The notes beneath the pieces were generated by a model. It saw only the letters and a program-made list of their open reading frames with translations, did no database searches and had not been told where the DNA came from. The translations under genes and the position numbers were made by a program. This document shows positions 1 to 6,138 of a stretch of 21,668 bases of DNA, piece after piece. This DNA is from DASVEE01 sp036399695. GTDB lineage: Bacteria > Acidobacteriota > Thermoanaerobaculia > Gp7-AA8. The stretch is taken from contig DASWMP010000406.1 in assembly GCA_036399695.1 (NCBI GenBank), positions 1 to 21,668 on the forward strand, in the 5' to 3' direction. Position 1 is the first letter of the stretch; the number at the start of each line of letters is the position of its first letter.

Positions 1-56
1 CGGGCACCGAGGCCCTGATCGTAGGCGTAGGCGAACGCGTCGTATGCTTCGCTCAT
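1..56 (-). CDS. Probable class I SAM-dependent methyltransferase, N-terminal fragment
   Basis: Only the first 18 codons lie in the window; the gene runs off the left edge. The translation begins MSEAYDAFAYAYDQGLGA. The YDxFAxxYDxxLG pattern is typical of the first helix of many class I SAM-dependent methyltransferases, just before their Rossmann core. The ATG at 56 overlaps the TGA of the upstream dehydrogenase gene as ATGA, so the start is well supported and translation is probably coupled. The methyltransferase identity rests on this short N-terminal motif alone, and no SAM-binding residues are visible. The substrate cannot be guessed. Confidence 0.5.
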   Translation of the reverse strand, partial: MSEAYDAFAYAYDQGLGA

Positions 57-907
57 TCAGCGGGCCAGGTGTAGAACCCCTGCCCCGTCTTCCTGCCGAG
101 CTTCCCCTGGGCGACGAGATCGCGCAGCAGTTGCGGCGGCGTGAAGCGCTCGCCGAGGGTCTGGGTGAGATACTCGGCGATGCCGAGACGGACGTCCAAC
201 CCGACGAGGTCCGTCAGCCGGAGAGGTCCCATCGGATGGTTGTACCCGAGCTCCATGGCCCGGTCGATATCCTCGGCCGTGGCGACGCCTTCCTCGAGCA
301 TGCGGATGGCCTCGAGACCGATGGCCACGCCGAGCCGCGAGGTAGCGAAGCCGGGGCTGTCGCGCACGACGATCGGCGTCTTTCCCATCTTCTCGGCGAC
401 GGCGCGAACCTGCTCGACCGTCTCGTCCGACGTCCGCTCACCGCGCACGATCTCGATCAGCTTCATCACGTGCGGCGGATTGAAGAAGTGCATGCCGATG
501 AAGCGGTCGCGCCGCTCGACGTTCGAGGCGAGCTTCGTGATGGCGATCGACGACGTGTTGGACGCCAGGATCGTGTCCGCGCCGCAGAACAGATCCGCCT
601 GCGCGAAGAGGTCGACCTTCAGTTCGTAGCTCTCCGGGACGGCCTCGATGATGAGGTCCGCGGCATTGACCGCCGGCTCGAGGTCCATCACGTACGTGAG
701 ACGCGCCAGCGCGTCAGTGGCGTCCGATTCTTTGACCTTGCCGCGCTCGACGCCTTTCTTCAGCGTGGAACCGATCGACGCCTTCGCCGCGTCGAGGACC
801 GACGCATCGACGTCGAAGACGACCGTGTCGAAACCCGACACCGCGGAGAGGTACGCGATGCCCCGCCCCATCGTCCCGCTGCCGAGTACAGAAACCTGCT
901 TGATCAT
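53..907 (-). CDS. hbd: 3-hydroxyacyl-CoA (3-hydroxybutyryl-CoA) dehydrogenase
   Basis: NAD(P)-dependent oxidation of 3-hydroxyacyl-CoA to 3-ketoacyl-CoA, or the reverse reduction, in fatty-acid or butanoate metabolism in the cytosol. From the chosen ATG at 907 the protein has 284 residues, close to the usual length of about 282 for this single-function family. The N-terminus VSVLGSGTMGRGIA is the GxGxxG dinucleotide-binding loop. NTSSI and the GMHFFNPPHVMKLIE stretch carry the family's catalytic serine and histidine region, and DSPGF leads into the C-terminal helical domain that ends GRKTGQGFY. In-frame GTG (940) and ATG (934) codons would add 11 or 9 residues ahead of the fold and were not preferred; no start has a strong ribosome-binding site. 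It is translationally coupled to the next gene through ATGA. hbd, paaH and fadB-type single-domain enzymes cannot be separated by sequence alone. Confidence 0.93.
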   Translation of the reverse strand: MIKQVSVLGSGTMGRGIAYLSAVSGFDTVVFDVDASVLDAAKASIGSTLKKGVERGKVKESDATDALARLTYVMDLEPAVNAADLIIEAVPESYELKVDLFAQADLFCGADTILASNTSSIAITKLASNVERRDRFIGMHFFNPPHVMKLIEIVRGERTSDETVEQVRAVAEKMGKTPIVVRDSPGFATSRLGVAIGLEAIRMLEEGVATAEDIDRAMELGYNHPMGPLRLTDLVGLDVRLGIAEYLTQTLGERFTPPQLLRDLVAQGKLGRKTGQGFYTWPAE

Positions 908-963
908 GCGGGCGGAGTCTATCGCACCTGTCATGGGCACGGCCGCCGTTTAGCCGCGGAGCC

Positions 964-1053
964 GAGTGGTGGACGGACAATCCTGTCCGTCACCCGAAAC
1001 AGTCACGAAATCTCATTTCGCGCGTGACGGACAAGATTGTCCGTCCTCCACTT
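964..1053. repeat. Double-palindrome inverted repeat (REPIN-like)
   Basis: Two arms of about 29 bp (964-992 and 1024-1052) are reverse complements apart from two or three bases. Each arm is itself palindromic: GACGGACA and TGTCCGTC separated by four bases. Between them is a smaller hairpin, CGAAAT (1006-1011), loop CTC, ATTTCG (1015-1020). The element fills the gap between the hypothetical gene's stop (1063) and the hbd start (907). It could act as a transcript end or RNA-stabilising structure, but no T-tract follows. It is related to the element at 18337-18408. This layout matches REP doublets (REPINs); no RAYT transposase lies in the window. Confidence 0.85.
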
Positions 1054-1062
1054 GCAGGCGGC

Positions 1063-1830
1063 TCAGACGCTGCGCATGGCCAGCGAGATGATCTCGCGAT
1101 GGGTGAAGTAGTTCACCGCGGGGTCATCCAGATGGAAGGTGTAGGTGAACTTCTCGTCGTTGTCGGCGATGAAGGTGAAGCGGTGGTAACGGCTCTCCGT
1201 TCCCTCGCCGAACTCCTTCACGTTGGCCGAATAGCCGTCGTCCGTCTCCACCTTCAGCACGCGGTAGAGCTTGTGGGCGCTGATCGGCAGGTCGTCCGGC
1301 GGGTAGTGGATGAACTGGATGGCGTAGATCGACTTGGGGTCGATCTCCCGCTGCGGGAACTCCTGCACGCCCTCGGCGCCGGCGCCGGTGAACCAGCTCT
1401 CGTCTTCCTTGAAGAGGACGAGGTTCGCCGAGTTCTCGGTCATCGGCAGGACGCCACGGTCGAGGTGGATGTGCTGCTCCGGATCGGTGGCGTCACGGAG
1501 CTGCGTCAGCAGGTCGATGAGGTACTGCAGCCCCTCGCGGGTGCCGGTGAAGGCGACTTCGTCGTCCTCGTCGGAGATCCAGACGTCGAGCCACGCTTCC
1601 TTCGGCAGCTTGACGCGCGTCTCGAGGGTATCGAGCGTGACGGCGGCAAACCCGAGGCTCTTCGCGGCGGCCGCGAGGAACTCGTTGCAGTGCGGGTCTT
1701 CCATCAGGTTCTGCCGGGCGTACTCCAGCGCGGCCTCGTAGGCGCGCTTCCGCCCGAAATCGTGGCTCAGATCGAACGAGCTCGTGATTTCTTCGAGAAT
1801 TCGGGCGTATTTTTCGGCAGGTTTGGACAT
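1063..1830 (-). CDS. Hypothetical protein with Imm32-like segment
   Basis: I do not recognise the whole protein. From the ATG at 1830 it has 255 residues. It is acidic, with no signal peptide or membrane segment, so probably cytosolic. Residues about 1-50 look helical. Residues about 85-142 (VAFTGTREGLQYLIDLL, then EQHIHLD) resemble the Imm32 immunity fold pattern, in which a small strand-helix unit GxxEGLxxLxxxL is followed by HxHLD. The remainder (about 150-255) is rich in aromatic and charged residues and could be a second alpha/beta domain. The reading frame is open upstream to 1926, but that extension lies in repeat sequence, so 1830 is the better start; there is no clear ribosome-binding site. 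A 15-bp palindrome lies 25 bp upstream. The Imm32 resemblance is by eye, and no toxin gene is adjacent. Confidence 0.7.
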   Translation of the reverse strand: MSKPAEKYARILEEITSSFDLSHDFGRKRAYEAALEYARQNLMEDPHCNEFLAAAAKSLGFAAVTLDTLETRVKLPKEAWLDVWISDEDDEVAFTGTREGLQYLIDLLTQLRDATDPEQHIHLDRGVLPMTENSANLVLFKEDESWFTGAGAEGVQEFPQREIDPKSIYAIQFIHYPPDDLPISAHKLYRVLKVETDDGYSANVKEFGEGTESRYHRFTFIADNDEKFTYTFHLDDPAVNYFTHREIISLAMRSV

Positions 1831-1854
1831 AGCTTGCGGTGGTAGAACCGGGTC

Positions 1855-1869
1855 GAATGTATCACATTC
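1855..1869. promoter_or_regulatory. 15-bp palindrome upstream of hypothetical gene; candidate operator or extended -10
   Basis: GAATGT, spacer ATC, ACATTC is a perfect inverted repeat. On the minus strand it contains TGATACATT, which fits an extended -10 (TGn then TACATT, four of six consensus bases), about 25 bp upstream of the ATG at 1830. No matching -35 was found; the region further upstream is the heptamer hairpin. It is plausible as a repressor site overlapping a promoter, but unproven. Confidence 0.35.
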
Positions 1870-1875
1870 CCCCGA

Positions 1876-1987
1876 GGCGGTTGGCGGTTCGCGGTTGGGC
1901 CGTTGGGCAGAGGAGAGAACCGTCACAGCTCCGCATCAGACCGCTTCTCTCTACCGCCCAACCGCCAACTGCCAACCGCCCAACTAC
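1876..1987. repeat. GGCGGTT heptamer inverted repeat (long hairpin)
   Basis: The left arm holds heptamers GGCGGTT (1876-1882), GGCGGTT (1883-1889), CGCGGTT (1890-1896) and a degenerate GGGCCGTT. The right arm holds the reverse-complement heptamers AACCGCC (1960-1966), AACTGCC (1967-1973) and AACCGCC (1974-1980). The stem continues inward with GAGAGAA (1913-1919) facing TTCTCTC (1945-1951), leaving a loop of about 25 nt. The element starts directly at the glycosyltransferase stop codon and ends just before the palindrome upstream of the hypothetical gene, so it could separate the two transcripts. Confidence 0.75.
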
Positions 1988-3096
1988 CGTCGTCCGTACT
2001 TGCGTCCGCGCCACACGGTCCGCCGCCGCACGCCCGTCACCCAGACCGAGCGGCAGAGGATCCAGGCCCAGATCACCATCATCGGGACATGGCCGAGCAG
2101 AGCGTTCACCACGCCGTAGCGCAGCGGCACGTAGAGCACAAGCCGCGAGAGCACGATCAACCCGAGGGTCACGAGCGCGATGCGGTCTCCCCGGGCAGCC
2201 AGCAGGTACGGCAGCCCTTGAAACGCGAACCCCACCACGAAGGACACGAAAAACAGCGTGAAGCTGTACTTGAACACCGCGAACGCGTTCTTCGTGAACC
2301 CGTCCACGATCTCCCGCAGCCCGTGGTACATGCGCAGGGAGATCAGGCGATCGGCGCGGACCAGCTCGGTCCGGTACTTGTGGCGCCGCACGAGCCTGGC
2401 GAAACCGACGTCGTCGACGACCTCCCCCTTGAGCGGCGCGAAGCCGCCGATGGCGTCGAAGACGTCGCGGCGGACGAGGTTGCCCGGCCCACCGCCGATG
2501 CCGAGGAGCGGGATCGTCGTGCGGTTGGAGAGCCAGAGCGGGAGGAAGCCGAAGGCCGTGACGGCGAGCTGAGGCATCGCCAGCGACTCCCAGAAGCCCC
2601 GCAGCTCGACGTTCGGGAAGAGCGACAGCATCGACACGCGGCTGCGCTCGAGGTGCGCCACGGCCGCCAGGACGGCGTCAGGCGCGTAGATCACGTCCGC
2701 GTCGACGAAGAGCAGCAGCTCGCCGAGGGCGCGCCGGCTCCCCTGCTCCAGCGCCCATGGCTTGCCCAGCCATCCTTCCGGCGGCTCCTCCCCGTTCACG
2801 ACGACGAGCCGGGAATCCTCGGCCGCGATCCGGGCCAGGATCTCGCCCGTGGCGTCGGTGGAGCGGTCGTTGACGACCAGCACCTCGAGCTGCTCGTACG
2901 TCTGGGCCAGCATGGCCCTGACGGTGCGCTCGATCGTCCGCTCCTCGTCACGTGCCGGGATGATGACCGACACGTTGGGCAGCGGGCCGGCCAGCCGATC
3001 CACCACCTTCAACCGGCGCACGAGCGCCAGGTTGAGCACCGTCCGGATCAGGACCGTGACCCAGGAGAGGAGGATGAGGATCGAGAGGAGGCGCAT
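1984..3096 (-). CDS. Membrane-associated family 2 glycosyltransferase (HpnB/CrtQ-like)
   Basis: Transfers a sugar from an activated donor, most likely to a lipid or isoprenoid acceptor at the inner membrane. The 370-residue protein has an N-terminal membrane helix (about 4-27), a GT-A nucleotide-sugar domain starting VSVIIPARDEE (about 42-52), VVNDRSTD (74-81), the GWLGKPWA motif (108-115) that is common in HpnB and CrtQ relatives, and the metal-binding DAD at 132-134. GEVVDDVGF supplies the second acidic motif and RADRLISLRMYHG the acceptor-side motif. At least two C-terminal membrane helices follow (about 265-345). No carotenoid or hopanoid genes are nearby, so the substrate stays open. The ATG at 3096 lacks a clear ribosome-binding site. 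The first 52 bases are part of a tandem triplication that extends upstream. Confidence 0.85.
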   Translation of the reverse strand: MRLLSILILLSWVTVLIRTVLNLALVRRLKVVDRLAGPLPNVSVIIPARDEERTIERTVRAMLAQTYEQLEVLVVNDRSTDATGEILARIAAEDSRLVVVNGEEPPEGWLGKPWALEQGSRRALGELLLFVDADVIYAPDAVLAAVAHLERSRVSMLSLFPNVELRGFWESLAMPQLAVTAFGFLPLWLSNRTTIPLLGIGGGPGNLVRRDVFDAIGGFAPLKGEVVDDVGFARLVRRHKYRTELVRADRLISLRMYHGLREIVDGFTKNAFAVFKYSFTLFFVSFVVGFAFQGLPYLLAARGDRIALVTLGLIVLSRLVLYVPLRYGVVNALLGHVPMMVIWAWILCRSVWVTGVRRRTVWRGRKYGRR

Positions 3097-3436
3097 TCTG
3101 TTGGATTGAGGATTGAGGATTGAGGATTGAGAAAGCCCTCTTCCTCAGTCCTCAATCCCGAATCCTCAATCCCGGATGGATCAGGACCGTGACCCAGGAG
3201 AGGAGGGTGAGGATCGAGAGGAGGCGCATTCTGTTGGATTGAGGATTGAGGATTGAGAAAGCCCTCTTCCTCAATCCTCAACCCCCAATCCTCAATCCCG
3301 AATGGATCAGGACCGTGACCCAGGAGAGGAGGATGAGGATCGGGAGGAGGCGCGTTCCGTAGGATTGAGGATTGAGGATTGAGGATTGAGGATTGAGAAA
3401 GCCCTCTTCCTCAATCCTCAATCCTCAATCCCGAAT
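3045..3436. repeat. Tandem triplication: glycosyltransferase 5' end plus GGATTGA heptamer hairpin
   Basis: Three units begin at 3045, 3178 and 3304 (spacings 133 and 126). Each unit has about 52 bp of the glycosyltransferase gene's 5' end, then GGATTGA heptamers, a conserved 14-nt apex GAAAGCCCTCTTCC, then reverse-complement TCAATCC heptamers. Heptamer counts are 4+4 (3103-3172, arms slightly degenerate), 3+4 (3236-3298) and 5+3 (3362-3431). Unit 1 carries the real ATG (3096). Unit 2 keeps an ATG (3229) with one other change in the copied coding stretch, giving a short open frame that stops within the hairpin. In unit 3 the start is ACG and four bases differ. The array fills the gap between the TPR gene's stop and the glycosyltransferase. 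Confidence 0.95.
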
Positions 3437-3438
3437 GG

Positions 3439-4152
3439 CTAGCTTCCGGTGCCGGCGCGACGCTGTGCTTCGAGCACGTACGGCGAGTCGGGGAACTCGG
3501 TGATGATGCGGCGGTAGGCGTCGCGGGCCTTGGCCTGATCGCCCTGTGCTTCCCACGCGTGAGCGAGCAGAGAGAGGAGCGAGTCGCCCGGAAGGGCGGG
3601 CTCGGCCTTCTGCAGCTCGGCGTTGAGCTCGGTGGCCACCTGCGTCGCTTCACCGTTCTCGATGCGGAGCTGGTAGAGGCTGTACCGGGCCGCGCCGACG
3701 AGCATGTGCTGCGGATGGTCTTCGATGAAGTCGTTCAGCTTCTGGCGTGCGGTGGCGGTGTCGCCGCGGGAAGCGGCCAGACGGCCGACGTAGAGGCCGG
3801 CGATGTCGGCGGCGTCGGTGCTGCCGTACTGGGCCTGCACCTCCTTGAACATCTTCTCCGCCGCGGCGTTGCGCTCCGCGTCGGTCTTGAACTTCGCTTC
3901 CGGAGGAGCCGTGCCGGTGGCCGGGATCAGCGGCGACTCGATGGTCGTGATCGCGGAGGCCAGGAGCTCCTGCCCCTTGCGCTCCTGATTGCTGCGGTAG
4001 AAGAAAATGCCGTAGACGACGAACGCTACAAGGATGAGTGCGCCGGCCACGGTCAGGAGCAGACGCTGGTTCGCACGCGCCCGCGACGACAGTGCGCCGA
4101 CTTCATCGACGAACCTGTCGTGTCTCAAATCATGTCTATGCTGACGGTCCAT
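3439..4152 (-). CDS. Membrane-anchored tetratricopeptide-repeat protein (YfgM-like topology)
   Basis: A 237-residue protein with a short basic cytoplasmic leader (MDRQHRHDLRHDRFVDEVG), one membrane helix (about 30-51) and a periplasmic helical region. That region holds TPR-like pairs, clearest at about 105-160 (AADIAGLYVGRLAASRGDTATARQ) and at the C-terminus (AWEAQGDQAKARDAYRRI, FPDSPYVLEAQRR). This topology is that of YfgM-type proteins, which help substrates at the Sec translocon and in envelope assembly; that role is inferred from topology. A GGAGG (4166-4170) lies 13 nt before the ATG and a good promoter sits at 4185-4213. It may be cotranscribed with the glycosyltransferase, but the heptamer array lies between them. 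The leader sequence resembles Acidobacteriota proteins known to me. Confidence 0.8.
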   Translation of the reverse strand: MDRQHRHDLRHDRFVDEVGALSSRARANQRLLLTVAGALILVAFVVYGIFFYRSNQERKGQELLASAITTIESPLIPATGTAPPEAKFKTDAERNAAAEKMFKEVQAQYGSTDAADIAGLYVGRLAASRGDTATARQKLNDFIEDHPQHMLVGAARYSLYQLRIENGEATQVATELNAELQKAEPALPGDSLLSLLAHAWEAQGDQAKARDAYRRIITEFPDSPYVLEAQRRAGTGS

Positions 4153-4184
4153 AACGGAAGAAACGCCTCCAGTAAAGGTGGGAG

Positions 4185-4213
4185 ACTCTAGTTCAGGGCT
4201 GGCGAACCGTCAA
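4185..4213 (-). promoter_or_regulatory. Candidate sigma70-type promoter for the TPR gene
   Basis: On the minus strand TTGACG (4213-4208) is followed after exactly 17 bp by TAGAGT (4190-4185): five of six matches to the -35 consensus and four of six to the -10 consensus. A start near 4178 would give a leader of about 26 nt containing the GGAGG at 4166-4170. This is the best promoter match I noticed in the window. The divergent deacetylase gene must use a separate promoter in 4214-4331, where I found nothing convincing. Confidence 0.6.
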
Positions 4214-4331
4214 ATGGAAGTCTACAATTCCACTGCGGCCACGCTCACCCGAAATCGCTACTTCCCGGGGCACTGATGTTGCACGGGCGCGTTCGCAGTC
4301 ATCACCATTTCTCTTGATTTACGGGAGCATC

Positions 4332-5519
4332 ATGACCGGCCCTAGGGCGCTGCTGGCTGCATTCGTCCTCATCCTCGCGTTTCCCACGTTTGCGGCGAAG
4401 AGAGTTCCACCCCCGGAACCGGCGGGCGCGACGGTGCTTTGCTACCACATCGTGGAAGGGCCTCGCGACCCCCGCATGGAAGTCAGCCGCGACACGTTCC
4501 GCCAGCAGATGCGCTACCTGGAGATGACCGGCTACAACGTCATCCCCCTGCGCCACCTCCACGAATTCGTGGTCGGCAAGCGGGCCTCCCTCCCGAAAAA
4601 CGCCGTGGTCATCACCATCGACGACGGCTGGCGCAGCACCTTCACCGAGGTCTTCCCGGAGATGCAGCGGCGCAAATGGCCGTTCACGGTATTCATTTAT
4701 CCGAACATCATCGGCAAGACGTCGAATGCGATGACGTGGCAGCAGATCAGGAAGATGGCCGACGCCGGCGTCGACGTGCAGAGCCATTCGTTCTCCCACG
4801 GCTTCCTCTCCCGCGGCCGCCATCGCTCCAAGAGCGAGGCCGATTACTCGGAGTGGCTGCAGCGCGAGCTCGTGAAGAGCAAGGAAGTGCTGGAGAAGGA
4901 GACGGGGAAGAAGGTTCAGTTCCTCGCCTACCCGTACGGCGACTACGACCAGAACGTGGCCGAGCGCGCCGCGAAAGCGGGCTACGCCGCCGCTCTCACC
5001 TGCAACTTCGGCAAGGTGATGAAAGGCAGCGATCCGCTCCTGATGCGCCGCGTGGTCATCGAGAAGAAGATGGATTTCGCCACGTTCCGCCGCTTCCTCG
5101 GCGCGGAACGGATGCTCCTGGCCGACGTGACCCCGACCCCCGGCAAGTTCGCCGATCCCGGCGTGACGATGGTTTCGGCCAAGATCCCGAACTTCAAAGA
5201 CGTCGACCCGAAGTCGGTCGGCATGGCCCTCCTCAGCCTCGGGCAGGTGCTGCCGTACTCGTATGACGCGAATACCGGCTCGATCTCCGTGGCCGTGCGC
5301 GACACGCTCGCCGCCATGAAATCCAGCTCGCACCGCGCGCTCGTCTGGGCCACGGACCGCAAGACCGGCCGCCGCATCGAGGCGTCCTGGATCTTCAAGT
5401 TCCCCGATCCGAACGCCCCGCCCCCGCCGGCCGCGCAGGAAGCCGCACTGCCGACGGTAACGGCCTCGACGACCACTCCGTCGCCGTCGGTCGTCGGTGG
5501 CGGAGGGAAGCGCCGGTAA
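4332..5519 (+). CDS. Secreted polysaccharide deacetylase (carbohydrate esterase 4)
   Basis: Removes N- or O-acetyl groups from an extracytoplasmic polysaccharide such as poly-N-acetylglucosamine, peptidoglycan or an exopolysaccharide. From the ATG at 4332 (GGAG four bases upstream) the protein has 395 residues; an in-frame TTG at 4314 would add six. Residues 1-22 (LLAAFVLILAFPTFAAK) form a signal peptide. The NodB domain (about 30-240) shows motif 1 TIDDG with the catalytic Asp97 and metal-binding Asp98, motif 2 HSFSH with His152 and His156, and FLAYPYGDY, a motif seen in PgaB/IcaB-like deacetylases. Residues about 270-370 form a second, probably beta-sandwich region I do not recognise, followed by a Pro/Ala/Thr/Ser-rich tail ending GGGGKRR. 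It is the only plus-strand gene. No pga or ica partner genes are present, so the substrate is unknown. Confidence 0.9.
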   Translation: MTGPRALLAAFVLILAFPTFAAKRVPPPEPAGATVLCYHIVEGPRDPRMEVSRDTFRQQMRYLEMTGYNVIPLRHLHEFVVGKRASLPKNAVVITIDDGWRSTFTEVFPEMQRRKWPFTVFIYPNIIGKTSNAMTWQQIRKMADAGVDVQSHSFSHGFLSRGRHRSKSEADYSEWLQRELVKSKEVLEKETGKKVQFLAYPYGDYDQNVAERAAKAGYAAALTCNFGKVMKGSDPLLMRRVVIEKKMDFATFRRFLGAERMLLADVTPTPGKFADPGVTMVSAKIPNFKDVDPKSVGMALLSLGQVLPYSYDANTGSISVAVRDTLAAMKSSSHRALVWATDRKTGRRIEASWIFKFPDPNAPPPPAAQEAALPTVTASTTTPSPSVVGGGGKRR

Positions 5520-5528
5520 ACGGCGCTT
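5508..5528. terminator. Hairpin between convergent genes
   Basis: AAGCGCCG (5508-5515), loop GTAAA, CGGCGCTT (5521-5528): a perfect 8-bp GC-rich stem containing the deacetylase stop codon. It sits between the deacetylase end (5519) and the yhbY end (5552), where a bidirectional terminator would be expected. No T-tract follows on either strand, so it is not a canonical intrinsic terminator. Confidence 0.4.
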
Positions 5529-5551
5529 CTCCGCGACCCGCGGCAGCACCG

Positions 5552-5848
5552 CTACTTCGGTAGCTTGATCTCCGGTTCCTCGTCGCGCTCGCGATAGAGG
5601 ATCGCGATCTTCCCGATCGTCCCGGCGATGTCGGCGCCGGTAGCCTGCGCGAGCTGCTCGGCCGCGGCGCGACGCTCCTCGCTGTCGTCGGTATCGATGC
5701 GCACTTTGATCAGCTCGTGCGACTCGAGGGACTTCTTCGTCTCCGCGATGACCGTCTCGGTCACGCCCTTCCCGCCAACCCGCACGATCGGAGAAAGCAG
5801 ATGGGCGAGCCCTTTCAAATACTGACGCTGTTTGCCTGTCAATGCCAT
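5552..5848 (-). CDS. yhbY: YhbY family (CRM domain) ribosome-assembly RNA-binding protein
   Basis: Binds pre-50S ribosomal particles and assists large-subunit assembly in the cytosol. From the ATG at 5848 the protein has 98 residues, matching the family's usual 97 or so. It is one CRM domain: the opening LTGKQRQYLKGLAHLLSPIV, the GxxG RNA-binding loop in VRVGGKGVTETVI (GGKG), then KVRIDTDDSEER and the closing TGADIAGTIGKIAILYR. An upstream in-frame start at 5866 would add MPYDAR and lies in sequence shared with the degenerate vapC tail, so it was not chosen. No strong ribosome-binding site is visible. It is last in a minus-strand run behind dsbD, the antitoxin and the broken toxin, and may depend on read-through from them. 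Confidence 0.93.
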   Translation of the reverse strand: MALTGKQRQYLKGLAHLLSPIVRVGGKGVTETVIAETKKSLESHELIKVRIDTDDSEERRAAAEQLAQATGADIAGTIGKIAILYRERDEEPEIKLPK

Positions 5849-6138
5849 CCGTGCATCGTATGGCATTGCACGATGGGACGAATAGGACCTATGGGACAGA
5901 TAGGACCTATGGGGCTCCGCAGAAGCGGGCCGGCGTCGGGGGTTTCATAGGTCCCATAGGAACGGCTCCTCGGGAAGAGCAGCTTCCGGAGCTGGTACTT
6001 GATGGCCGCTTCCCACAGAGAAACGACGCTTACGTAAGCGACGTCGGCATTCTCTATCGCCAACCGCAGCCGCTGCGATACGCGCGCATCGCCCGTGATG
6101 TACCAGAGGAAGATGTGCGTATCGAGCAACAGCCTCAT
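5839..6138 (-). pseudogene. vapC: VapC-type PIN-domain toxin, 3' truncated
   Basis: Intact VapC toxins are Mg-dependent ribonucleases of about 125-135 residues. Here residues 1-58 are a good match (MRLLLDTHIFLW with catalytic Asp6; VSLWEAAIK with Glu43; RKLLFP). From 5962 the frame runs into the nonamer repeat and reads GPI-type low-complexity sequence until a stop at 5839, overlapping the yhbY start. The second half of the PIN fold, with the DPFDR-type motif and remaining acidic residues, is absent, so the nuclease should be inactive. The ATG at 6138 overlaps the antitoxin TGA as ATGA, the usual arrangement in such operons. Confidence 0.85.
5873..5960. repeat. ATRGGACNN nonamer repeats with inverted partner
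   Basis: Four consecutive nonamers read ATGGGACGA (5873-5881), ATAGGACCT (5882-5890), ATGGGACAG (5891-5899) and ATAGGACCT (5900-5908), followed by ATGGGG. After 31 nt the reverse complement appears (CATAGGTCCCATAGG, 5946-5960). Because nine is divisible by three, the minus-strand frame reads as Gly-Pro-Ile repeats and forms the false tail of the broken vapC. Related nonamers occur at 9790-9807, 10183-10226 and 18306-18319. Confidence 0.85.

Noticed and set aside
1903..3123. 406-codon plus-strand open frame opposite the glycosyltransferase
   Set aside because: Antisense shadow rich in H, R, E and D; its 5' end lies inside the heptamer hairpin and its 3' end in the GGATTGA repeat.
3048..3281. 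Small minus-strand open frames running through the GGATTGA units
   Set aside because: They arise from copied glycosyltransferase codons and heptamer translation (LNPQSSI-type repeats) and contain no domain or ribosome-binding site.
4279..4307. Promoter for the plus-strand deacetylase using TTGCAC as -35
   Set aside because: No acceptable -10 lies at 16-18 bp spacing.
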